Positions 12,194 to 23,249 of a DNA stretch of 64,000 bases are shown piece by piece; position 1 is the first letter of the stretch; each line of letters opens with the position of its first letter. This stretch comes from Utricularia gibba (Eukaryota > Streptophyta > Magnoliopsida > Lamiales > Lentibulariaceae): NCBI GenBank assembly GCA_002189035.1, contig NEEC01000010.1, positions 1,364,001 to 1,428,000 on the forward strand, written 5' to 3'. The translations under genes were made by a program, and so were the position numbers. The notes under the pieces are model-generated. The model searched no databases. It saw only the letters and a program-made list of their open reading frames with translations, and had not been told where the DNA came from.

Positions 12194-12199
12194 TATAAA
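12194..12199 (+). promoter_or_regulatory. TATA box of the DREB2F-type gene
   Basis: TATAAA in the context TGCTATAAAACACC, 53 bases before the start codon. A start site 30 bases downstream gives a leader of only about 20 bases. Confidence 0.5.
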
Positions 12200-12246
12200 A
12201 CACCACTCTGCTGTCAAAGAAAAGGTAACATGTATGCTTTACCTTC

Positions 12247-13152
12247 ATGGATAACGGTCGGAAGTTGCCATTCAAGCCATGGAAGAAGGGTCCTGCACGG
12301 GGAAAAGGAGGGCCACAGAATGCAATGTGTGAGTACCGCGGGGTTCGACAGAGAACATGGGGAAAGTGGGTGGCAGAGATCAGAGAACCACAGAAGAGAA
12401 CGAGGCTGTGGCTTGGCTCCTTTGCAACAGCTGAGGAGGCTGCCATGGCGTATGATGAAGCTGCAAGAAGATTATATGGACCAGAGGCATACTTGAATCT
12501 GCCACATTTACGTGCAAACTTCAACCCTTTGAATAAATCACAAAAGTTCAAGTGGTTCCCAGCCAAGGACATCAACGACTTTCCTAGTACCGGGCTCCTG
12601 AATTTGAATGCACAGCCTAGTGTGCATGTCATTCATCAAAGGCTGCAAGAACTCAAGAAAACAGGTGTGATAGGTCAGAATTCTTCAACGTGGTCATTAT
12701 CAAATAAGCCCAAAGAAGTACTGCATGATACAATTGAGCATCCCCAGACAGAAAGTTACAATGAACAAAACAAGGATGCTGAAACGTCGTCAGGAAATAA
12801 AGAAATTGCCTCCAAGGAGAAGCCACAGATTGATCTCAATGAATTCCTCCAGCAGATTGGTGTCCTGAAGAGGGAGGGCCAGCTTCCTGCAAGTGAAATA
12901 CCAAAGATTCTAGAAAATACAAAGTCGTCAACAAAAGATTCCGTAGAAGAATTGGGGAATGTCATAGAAAAAGATATTAATTGGGAAACACTGAGCGCCA
13001 CAGTTGGAGGAAGCATCATGAGCCTGGGAGCTGAAGAGAGTAGCTTCCAATCCCATGATGGTAGTGGAGAGTTAGTTTTCCCATCATCTATCTGGGATTT
13101 TCACGAGAATCAAGATATATTCAAAGGCTTTGATCTCCCATACATAGAGTAG
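12247..13152 (+). CDS. DREB2F: DREB2F-type AP2/ERF transcription factor
   Basis: Single-exon gene of 301 residues. A basic leader ([16 protein letters not shown]) resembling the DREB2 nuclear-localisation region precedes one AP2 domain at about residues 27-86 ([18 protein letters not shown], then [19 protein letters not shown] and YLNLP). The WVAEIRE strand has the Val typical of DREB rather than ERF proteins, so DRE/CRT (RCCGAC) binding is expected. Two further blocks match what I remember of Arabidopsis DREB2[21 protein letters not shown] after the domain, and [13 protein letters not shown] in the acidic C-terminal half, which ends with [10 protein letters not shown]. Likely a nuclear, stress-related regulator (inferred from family). 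Two ATGs at 12230 and 12234 lie just upstream in other frames. No frameshift. Confidence 0.92.
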   Translation: MDNGRKLPFKPWKKGPARGKGGPQNAMCEYRGVRQRTWGKWVAEIREPQKRTRLWLGSFATAEEAAMAYDEAARRLYGPEAYLNLPHLRANFNPLNKSQKFKWFPAKDINDFPSTGLLNLNAQPSVHVIHQRLQELKKTGVIGQNSSTWSLSNKPKEVLHDTIEHPQTESYNEQNKDAETSSGNKEIASKEKPQIDLNEFLQQIGVLKREGQLPASEIPKILENTKSSTKDSVEELGNVIEKDINWETLSATVGGSIMSLGAEESSFQSHDGSGELVFPSSIWDFHENQDIFKGFDLPYIE

Positions 13153-14001
13153 CAAAGCTTTGAGGATGTGTACAGAGAAGTTGCCAGATAAATAAACAAT
13201 CACACTTCTCTTCAATACAAAGGAAACAACAGCTCTGTGCAGGATCAACATTCATTTAACCAAGCCTAATTCTAGTGAGAATAACCAAGATCTGTTCAGG
13301 GCAAAAGATCCTCAACAGATGCTTCCAGTCATTGCTGGTTTGCCCAGTGGCATAACATCATGCACTCAACTATCCTCCATGTTCCATCAATAATATATAT
13401 TGCGCTTCGAGGATCCATCACTACTGATAGCAATAGAGTCCCAGATAGTACAGACAGAACAACAGTTAGATGAAATCACCAGTAAAAGGTACTAGACTCA
13501 CATGTTTCAAACGCTGAAACCAGGGAACTTAAGAGGGAAACTCCTAACGTTGGTTAGAAAACGAAAAATATAGAAAAAAGGAAAATAGCTATTCTTCTCT
13601 TCATCTATAGTTAGTTTCAAACATGCTGCAGATTCCCAAGAACAATAATCACGGTTTCAAACTCAAATAATGAGTACATATAATGTAGGTAACCCTTCAG
13701 AGAACCAATAATGTATTTTTTCTTTCAAACGCCACTACATCAATGTCTCTGTGGACAGTGCAAGAATTTTATTGCACGTAAAAACCTACACGAAATTCTG
13801 ACTAACAAAGGGTACCTTCCTGTGGTGTATCTAAAAATAAACTCACTGTTATAGAAGTAGACACCTAGTTCTAGATTTCCTGAGATTTAGCACGATTCAT
13901 TACAAAATCTGAGAAAGTGGAGGGCAACCAAAACGTCTCACAATACATGGCATTCCGTTGTATATATATTTTTTCTATATCGAGCCGTTTCTATATGTGA
14001 T
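13153..14001. other. DREB2F-ExAD convergent spacer
   Basis: About 850 bases between the 3' ends of two convergent genes. It must hold both 3' UTRs. No ORF with family features and no repeat was seen. Confidence 0.5.
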
Positions 14002-17000
14002 TCATGGTCTTCCCATACATTCCATTGGCAAACCAATGTCTTTGTTCTTTCGGAGAGCAAAGTTTCTTCTCCATGGATCATTGTGCAACTTGTAATGCAG
14101 AATCTGCAACAAAAAAATGAGCAAGATGTGATATTGATGTTTGGGTAAATCAGTTGGAAGTAATGCCATCATGGATCAATGAGATTGATTTTGCTGCATG
14201 TGATTTAGGAATCTGGGATGAAACAATGAAAAGGATTCTTCAACATTAAACAGGGGTAACATATACCTGCATGAGAGTGGCAAAGACATCATCTTCCTTC
14301 AGTTCCGAGAACCTCACAGCCCAATTTTCAACCAGGCCAACAGTATCTTTCTGCCGCTTGGCTTCTAGCATGATGGAATCCCGATACACAAACCTCTGCC
14401 ATATTTTCTTCACATTTGACAATTTCATTTCTACCTCAGTCTCATTTATGCTCTAGAGAAACCAAAAAAAAAAAAAAAAAAAAAAACAAAACAAAACAAA
14501 ACACTATCAGTCGAGTTACTCAAAATTTCAGTGCAAGTAACGCATATACCCTCAGAACATGTATCATATTTGGAATGTCATCCTCCAATACTCGAACAGC
14601 AAAGCTTTCATAGTTGAAAAAATTCTCGTAAGGAAGGTAAATTCCATCCTGTAAAACGAACAAAAATTACCAAGCGATAAGTGATATGATGTATATTACT
14701 AAGGTACAGAGTTCAGATGGTCAAAGGTCATCACATTACAGGCAATCACCATAAGTGAGAACCCAATGCAGCCCTCGCTTCTATTTGATTGTATTTCACT
14801 CAGGAAATTATTTTTCTCGAGGTCATGAAGGAGGAAATAAGTAAGCAACCTGGATGATAACGGGAATGCAGCCTTGCAATATGCTATCTTCCATTCGACC
14901 ACTCCACCCATCTCCAGGCATGACGCCACAGAAAGTAGAATTTGCTAACTCATCTTGGTAATGATCTGTGCGTAGTGGTGTGACAATAACATCATGAACA
15001 TGCTGTTTCCCGAGCTTTCCTTCCTTGTTAGGTACTGATCCAAACTCCTTAGCCACTTTCTGCCTTATCCCCATGCTATATCTGCATACATCAACATCAA
15101 TCCGTTAATTCAACTATAATGTCAGATATTATCTACTGACAGCTCTTCCCCTAATCTTTTTCCGATTTACATGCTCAAAAAGGCAAAACTGCTTATGAAG
15201 CACTCACAGATGAGAGAATAGACAGGGAATTAAGTTCAACGAAAGCATTTCAGTTTGAATTCCCCATTTGCACCTACACAGTAATTTAATGCTAATGGAA
15301 AAATAAATATCACCCACAGAATAAGACTGGTTGCTGTGAAACGTAGTCTGGAGATGGAAAGGAAACTAGAGAAAACAAAGGACAGGTAGAACTTTCCAAG
15401 TTTGCAGAGGCTACCGAAAAAACCATTGTATATGCAATTTTCAGAGAAGACTAAGGAAAAGGCTGAAGAACAATGAGCCACACTTACGTATCTTCAGGTC
15501 TTCCATGTTCATAAGCTGGTCCAAGATTTCCATTGAAATAGAACAATGTGTTCCTTTTCTCACGAGGTCTGCACAAGCAATTTTTTTTTTCAAATATATA
15601 GGAACAAAATTTGAAGCAGTTTTAGTTGTTTATCAATTATACCTAGACCAGAGTTTGGCTGTAAGAGAATATTCATCTGGGCTTTTCCACGCGGGAAGTA
15701 CAATATCTTTCATTGGATCGAAGCATGGGTGGGTGCCCCTTCGATCCTTGGAAATAGAATCCCAGTTGTCAGCCCAATATGCTGTTGTTGAATTCTTATG
15801 CTTTATATTTGTATTGCCCCAGTGGACTAACATGATGCTGCTCCATATTTCCTTGGGGGCATAGCAAGCACCTTCGTCCCATGAAAAGAACTGCCTTCCA
15901 AAGACACATCAACAGCATATTTAGCCTCTGAATAAAAGCTAGAAGACAACGTAGAGTATTGTTTTTCAGTTCGCGTTAGTGTGATACCCATATGTGATCT
16001 TTTCCAGAGGATTGGTTCCAGTAAGAGTATTTAAGCATAATATGCTCATATGCCTTCTTATAGAAATCAAGAGTGAAAGAACTCCGCTTGCCACCATGAT
16101 CCTGCCAAGGAAGCAGCACATACGAGTAGCATGAATGAACTACAATTTTCCCAACAAGGAATTTTTATTTTGAGAGGAAGTGTGGGAAGAGGAGGTGTGT
16201 AAAATGTTACAGCAGAATTTACCTTCATGCTCAAATGAGGAGCATCATCTGCACGAGTAATAATACAAGAATCAAGCACCGGAACAAAGAAATAGTCTGC
16301 TTCATCACCATTCAGTGTCCTGTGTGGGCTGGCCAATAAACTCTCATAAATAGCCATCTGAAAACATTTGAACGGTTTAGTTCATCACTAAAACATTGAA
16401 GATACACCAGCATTTTGTAATATTACAATCCATCACCTGTGAACCATACAGTTGCCCAAACCACACCGTAGCATTTCTGTCATCATAGTATCTGTTTACA
16501 CACTCTAACTTGAAATGACGTCCCTTCATATAAGAGCAGAGGTGTAAAAATTTCCAACTCACAACAAGGCTACACGTGGATTCATATTATAATCAGTTAC
16601 CTCCAGCAGAAGACTGTTGAACTCGGGAGGCAAATCATAAATATATATAAGAGGTCGTTTCTTCTGAACTACGGAATTAAGATTAGTGATCTTTTCCGTG
16701 ACATTTTCACTGTTAGGAAGATTAAGCTTTGCTGGTAGCAACCATTCGGGCCACTCTCCAACAGATGATTTAACTGAAGGCACACTACAGTCTACACCAT
16801 ACCATCCATTTCTGCACTGAATACATCATTGGAAATTCAATCTCAAGATGAAAAAAACATATTTCATCACAATAAGGTAGCTGAGAAAGTATGAATACTT
16901 CTCAAAGACCACAGAGGAGTCACTGGAACAGAGGAGCTAAGGAAAAAGAATCTGAAAACCCAGTTAGCTTAATTTAAAAGAAACTTCAACATCTTGCAAC

Positions 17001-18510
17001 CAGCAGTTTTCGCTTGAAGCACATTTAGTGAAGCGGCAATCATAACCAGAATAAAGGAAAACTTGCAGGAGAAAGTTATTACTTTGTACCTGACAAAATC
17101 CACCTCGGCAGTGCCCACGCCCAGAGCACTGATTTATGCACACACTTTGTACAGGAATTTCGCAGTACCGGCCCCAAAGACCATCATACTTGCAGTCACA
17201 TTCTTCTTTTACTTTAGCCCTAGAAGCATACGCCTCAGCAGGTTCTACATTACACCATCCTGGTATGCTGACGTTTGTAGTAAAAATATTCGTTTCTACA
17301 AGTGACCAATCAGTCCAACGTGGACCACCAGGCTCACGAGGTGGACTGAAATATGGTGGAAACCAATGAATCAAAAATTTCAAAATGTTGAGTGGATTAT
17401 GAATACGAAATCAACACCAAAAAATTCATAGGCTTACTTAATTTTAAAACCACAGGTCTCTGGTGCTGGGCGCTCGGGGTATTTTGTACCTTCTCCACAA
17501 AAGCACATGGCTCGAGATTTATCACAATAAGCAGGGCAAATGGATACAACCCAGCGTCCAAATGGCTCTTTTTCCGATTTTGGATGATTGCAGTCCAACT
17601 GCAGTCTTTCTAAGCATCCCTCTCCTGAATCCAAATAACTCAGAGAAGAGGTATCATCCAGTGGAGCAAAAAAGAAAATCATTTATAAAAACAGCATTAA
17701 CTAAGACGACTACTACTCCCTGGTGATGAAACAGCACCAACACCATGAAATACATGATACAGGAGAATTTTTCATATTCCATATTGACAACAAATGTATA
17801 AACATTAATGTACAGTACGTTAATTCATAAAAGACTCACCAGCATAGCCATGAAAACATCGGCACAGACCCAATTCATGATTGCAAACACCTTTGCCGTT
17901 GCATTCCTTTTCACAGCTCCTGCCCCCAATTTTCTGCATTCAATGGACATTGAGTTGAGAATAGCACTCAATAAAAAATGAACACCAACGAAAATAAGTC
18001 CTTTCAAAAGCAATAGTGTCGATGAAGCACAAGATGAAAAACGAAGATCTGAAACATCTATCCTGAATGCCACATCTAGGAGCAACTTGAGTAACCATGG
18101 TGTATTTCTACATCGCATCATCACAGGAGGTACCTCTGAAATTGCAACTGAGGTTACGTTTGAGTCACAACCAGATAACCATTGGCCAATTTCAGCCTTC
18201 CAAGGGCATTGCGATAAAATACAGCATTCCTTCTATCAGCTGGGAATTGAGCACTAAATTTAATGATGCGTCGAGAGGGCTCCATGTCTCCTCCTTTTCC
18301 ATCATCAGACAACAATCCTGGAGCATCCATTTGTCCATTTTCACTAGAATTAACGACGGTACAAGAATTCTGTGCTTGCAGAAGGCTTGAATAGTCGAAA
18401 GATGGGGCCAGACGGAAAAGAAATAGGTGAACCACGACAACAACCGCCAAGATTAAAGCAGCCACGGAGCATGAGCACTTGAATTTCCGTAAGGGAAATA
18501 TGAGCCCCAT
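14002..18510 (-). CDS. ExAD: Extensin arabinosyltransferase ExAD-like, GT47 exostosin family (with one apparent 1-nt frameshift)
   Basis: Type II Golgi glycosyltransferase. Arabidopsis ExAD adds the fourth arabinose to extensin hydroxyproline side chains. Exons: 18134-18510, 17840-17933, 17438-17624, 17090-17345, 16601-16816, 16437-16523, 16223-16357, 15988-16101, 15643-15890, 15488-15568, 14850-15081, 14550-14648, 14267-14452, 14002-14103; about 804 residues. Order: membrane anchor at about 15-31 ([16 protein letters not shown]); EGF-like repeat near 127-160 ([17 protein letters not shown]); a Cys-rich linker; second EGF-like repeat near 290-320 ([14 protein letters not shown]); then the exostosin domain from [17 protein letters not shown] through [27 protein letters not shown] and [17 protein letters not shown]. 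In exon 1, CCC at 18204-18206 should be CCCC to join RNA to [13 protein letters not shown]. All introns are GT-AG. A 23-base A run lies in the intron at 14464-14486. Confidence 0.93.
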
Positions 18511-20278
18511 GCTAAAGCTTCTAAAAGACTAGGTCAAGATGACCAAGAAAAACTTGTAGGTAGCAACCCCTCCAAAAGATAGGCCTGAAAATACCAGCGA
18601 AATCAACACTACAAGAGTTCATGTACAAAATGCAATACAATAGACACGGAAAACTTGTCTCATTATGCCATATGCGTAGAAAAAGATGGAGGAAGAACAT
18701 CGATCAGCACAAGAAACACCATTTTAATCAACATGTAGTTTAAAACACCATTTTACCGGCATTTCAAAATATTAAAAACAACCGTAGTATTCATCTCAGC
18801 ATCAAGACCAAACATTGGGTACTGTTAACACTACGATAGCTACAAAAACATCGTTAATTCGCAACATTATCACCATCAACGATTCGAAAGTGAAAATGGC
18901 GTACCCCTGTTTCTCAGCAACCGCCGGCAACTAGCCATGACGGGGTAAAAGACCGAACAAACAAAAATAAAAGAAACAACGAGACATCGATTACTTCCAG
19001 CTGATGATTCATCCATACAATAATGCGCAGATCATATGCAATTTCGCAACGAACATACAAAAGAAAAGAAAACTTCGCAGCTCTGGTTGAAGACGATTTG
19101 GAGTCGTGGATCGAAATAAGAAGACTTGCACAACCGTTGGGAGCGCCGTCTACATGGCTAGGCAACCCAGCTGCAGCTCATATAACAATTATTCACAATT
19201 TAAATATTCATTAGATTCTAAATATGCCTTTAAATATGAATTAGACGTTAGGGTACGACTTTAGTGTCGCGTATAATTCCCGTTGTTGAGTTATTTCATT
19301 AAATATCTTTTAAATTTACGTCACCAAATGTGGGTGGGTATGTTTAACCTAAGATGTATTTGATTAATACGATTATATAGGTTTAAAACTAAAATTATAA
19401 ATTATAAGATGTTTCATTGATAAATTTTAAATAAATTCGAAATTACAAGAGTTTTTTTATTCCCATATACATAGATTTATATAAATCACATCTTCTTTCT
19501 TACTTTACTTAAAACCAATTAATTTCATTTCTAATTTAAATAGTTAAATACTAACTAAAAAATTAATTTCATTATATTAACTCTATTTAAATCTAATTAA
19601 ATTAAACTAATTTTATCTCGTTATTGATTTATTCTACCCGGTAATTCAAATTTGATGTAATAATACATGCATTCTCATGCCTCCACCCAGAATAAGAAAA
19701 AATGATTATTCGGCCGTAAATAAACATAATAATCAGATATGTTTATATAAAAAAAAATATTAGTAATTTTATTATTAAAAATAAACCTAAATTCTCTCTC
19801 AGGTGCAATCTCCATTCTTTTGGGAAGTATGACACGATATTAAACTAAATGAAGGAGATATTTTTGGTTGTAAGCCAAGTGCTGATTACCAATTTCCAGA
19901 TCGTTTGAATCCGTCCCGTAAAAATGGATCGTTTTTCTCTACCGGTTCGGCGTTTCATATTCCAAACCCTAGGGTTTGCGCGAATGAGCACCGACTGAAT
20001 CATTCTCGCATCTCCTCGACGAATGAAGCGGCAGCGTTGGTCGGAATTTCACCCATTGATGTTTGCGCGAATTGGTGTTTCGACGGCAATCTTTCTGAAT
20101 TATTCAACTTTGGAGTGAAAGCCACAAGGTGCTCGTGCTGCTGTCTGTGAGTGGAAACAATTACATGGAAGGCCATTTGCAGAGGTCTATGTGAACGTCG
20201 TGGTAGGTATATCTCCGCCGAGCTTGCTTCGCTTTACAATTGAATCGATGATATGGAAGCTTTTGAAGGGATCCGCCG
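18511..20278. other. Spacer between ExAD and the gar2-related gene
   Basis: Holds the ExAD leader and promoter (about 18511-19200), an AT-rich stretch (19200-19880) and a more GC-balanced stretch (19890-20278) that contains a palindromic telobox (listed separately). Short plus-strand ORFs in the last part are not recognisable proteins. Confidence 0.5.
19964..19977. promoter_or_regulatory. Palindromic double telobox
   Basis: AAACCCTAGGGTTT is a perfect 14-base palindrome made of two overlapping AAACCCTA teloboxes in opposite orientation. Teloboxes are usual near the start sites of plant ribosomal and cell-cycle genes. No such gene is seen within 1 kb; the nearest gene is the 3' end of the gar2-related gene on the opposite strand. 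Confidence 0.6.
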
Positions 20279-23249
20279 TCATTCGCCTTCCGCAGATTTC
20301 CAGACTTCACGGAGGAGGTCATACCTGACATTGCTTCTGTTCAGCTCAGCTGCATCTCCGTCGCCACTCGTACTCTCTGTACCAACAACAGACGAGAGAC
20401 AGGATTCCAGTTCATCCAGCTCTTCATCGCTGGTGTACCCTTTCCTGTGAATGAACGACGCGTTCGGTGATGCGCGAGGGGTTGTGTTGGCCTCCGCAAC
20501 CTTCTCCGATACGTCACGAGAGGAAGGCAGGGTGTAGACAACGGGAGCAGCAGTGTAAGGGAAGCTTCTGGTCGATTCTTCAGATGATTCATGATCCATG
20601 GTGCACTGTACAGAAAATGAGTGGTGTTGTCAAAAGGTTCGGAGTACATGGACACTGACACACTTCCTCGTCTTGAAAGTGCCTCTAACACGAGAAAAAC
20701 AGAATACCTCTGCATTAAGTGCCTCTAACACAGCTCCTGGAACAGGATCTGGGCAGAACTCATCGGGGGAGAAATTGCAGAGTACTCGCTTAACTAAGGG
20801 AATACTGATCAACGGACACACCTGCAGGGATGAAACAATGTGATATGAAAGGAGAAAAACAAAGATATGATGCGGGAATGGAATGAGAACAAGAGCATAT
20901 GTTTGTCAACCTCCATTCTGACAATTGTATCCAGGAGCATATCTTTGGGAAGCATTAGAAGATCACTCAATTCGTTAAGAAGTGGGAAAGTTTTTTGGCC
21001 CTCGGGTACGCTCTGATCATCAATGCACTGGGTTTCGGTTACTTCCTTTGAGGATGTATCAAAATCCATCCCTAGGGAGTTTGAGAGCCATCTAGACCAA
21101 TTGCCGACCTGATAGAAGGAACATCAGCATCATTAAAACTAAGAAGAGCATTTCACCTGAAGCAATCAATGGTTTACTATTGAAAAGTCCATTGCAGCAT
21201 CATTAACCTCCGCTGAGAAGATAAAATTGGTAATGAAGTAACGAAACACAGCATAATGCAGTGGATCAAAGGCAATTACAGTATTTTTAAGTTGAGCACC
21301 AGACCCAAAACTCAGATCTCCAGCAGGAATAGGCAAGACATTCGGGTCCAGAATTGGATCAGAAACAGGATCAGTAGGCATCTCGTGTGCGGACTCTCGG
21401 AGAAGAGCATTGAACATTGCTGTGTCGAGCCGCCCAATGCAGTGCTCCACCACCTAAAGTAACACAAATATGCACGGTCACATGGGTATATGCATCTAAA
21501 TATGCACACAAGTACAATGTTGGACCATTATAAGAACTCTACTATGGTTGCACACCTTCCTTGCCAAGACAGGCAAACAGCCACATTCATGTCCTAGAGC
21601 TCGAAGAGGACAAAGTCTTTTATAGGCATCATGAAAAGCTTTTTTCCACAAGTTAATCGAGAATTCTCCTTGCTTGGGGCCACCATCTCCTGCAGGAGGG
21701 GATCTCTCAAACTCTGGATCAGCAGTGGGATCACCACCAGGTGATTGCATATTAGGGGTCAGACTCTGAAGTTCATTTGAAAATCCATCAGACGGTAAAT
21801 CCTAAAGCATGCACTAGGCACTTGGTGCGGATATTAACAAAAAGAGTATGTATGTATTTGGCAAGGCATGCACACCTGCCACCATATCAACTCCACCATG
21901 CGACAGAAAATCCAGGACTCCACTCTTTCTAAAGCAGAAGTGAAGGTTCTTGTCTCTTCCCAGTCATCAACTAACTGTATAAATCTCTCCTTGTTCTGTT
22001 TTCGCATTGTGTTACCGTTGCTCATTTTGAGAGGTGAAAATTTTTCCTCAACTCCACTAGACTGAGGTTCAATTTTCAACGTTTTTGATACACAGGAATT
22101 CCATGTTTGAGATAAAATTTCCCTCAGAACAACGACATTTGACAGCCAAAAACTCAACCTTATCACAAGAAAGAATGAATTAAAAGATCAATCAGAGATT
22201 ACAGGTGACATAAACGACAAAAAAAGTATTTCAAAAATTGAAGCTTCTAACCTGGAGACATCACTGCCACAGGACTTGGAAACCAGAACCAGCCCAGAGA
22301 CAGTGTTTCTGGTAACTGAAGCCCGCTTATCCTGGGAAAAGTGTTTACACGCATGCATGTATAGCCTCGAAAGGCGCCTTGCAGGTGTATGAACTTTGTA
22401 GACTGAGCCACCATGCTCAGGTACCACAGAATACAATGCAAGTTCAAGAGCAGCAACTTCTCTCAATTCGCCCTCAAGATTCTCGATCCTAGTTTCCAAC
22501 TCCTGTATTTTATTGTCCATAGCTGTGTCCCCATTCTTGAAAATTTTCTCAGCGTTTTTCTCATCTTCATCACTATGCAAGCTGATGTCTTCAGTGCAAG
22601 CATCATTAAGAACTTCTAGCAGATGGTTCGAGCCAGCATACTGGCCATTACTCATTTTTGATTGATTTGTCTGAGGTTTTGGCTGTGTTTTCATGCCATT
22701 GGACAAGGACCTACCTGTAATTGCAGTTTCAAGATTGCCCTCTTGCTTCAAATCGGCTTTTGACTTCTGAGGTTGGCCATCTAAGGACTGATTGGTATCA
22801 AGTTCTTCAGAACCATTACTACTAGCCTTTTGGGCTTGCTCACTGTCATCAGTAGGAAAAGTTCTATGGGAAGAAACCCAACCATTAGTCTTCTCAGGAT
22901 CAGATTCATCCGCAATTTCCATATCACTTGAATTATTATCAAGTTTTATGTTATCAGGCCTATGGTCCATATCGGTGTTTCCATTGTCATCTTCATTGTG
23001 CACATGAGCATCATTTACAGAAGCCACAGCCATATGTTCAAAAGTCTCGATAGTTTCAGCACCAACGTCTATATTACTTGCGGTCCTGCTATTCAATTTA
23101 TCAGATGAAGGCCCAGCACCACCACCATCTTTGGCATTCGAGCTTCTTCGGCTGTTTCTCTCTACCAACTTTCCATCTTTTTTGTCAGGTTTCTCAGTAT
23201 GTCTTTTAACTTTCTTGTTCGTTCCACTTCCCATGTTAGTCTCCTTCAT
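20279..23249 (-). CDS. Plant 'nucleolar protein gar2-related' family protein
   Basis: Exons 22252-23249, 21876-22158, 21556-21765, 21280-21453, 20911-21108, 20708-20821, 20279-20605; 767 residues from the ATG at 23249, or 763 from the ATG at 23237. The first 230 or so residues are low-complexity, rich in Ser, Asn, Asp and Lys, and probably disordered. A short coiled coil follows (IQELETRIENLEGELREV), then a conserved block (PARRLSRLYMHACKHF) and RLSFWLSNVVVLREI with VELIWWQSLTPNMQ, which resembles the dilute (DIL) domain of class V/XI myosin tails. The rest contains LGHECGCLPVLARKVVEHCIGRLD and LSDLLMLPKDMLLD. I recall the family name from Arabidopsis annotation (At2g42320/At3g57780). No GAR or RRM domain is visible, so the name says little about function. 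All splice phases close without frameshift. Confidence 0.82.

Noticed and set aside
14464-14510. A23 run plus CAAAA repeats, considered as a poly(A) tail of a retrocopy
   Set aside because: It lies within an ExAD intron between correctly spliced exons, with no processed-gene sequence next to it.
22792-23007. Plus-strand ORFs inside the gar2-related first exon
   Set aside because: Antisense shadows of a low-complexity coding exon.
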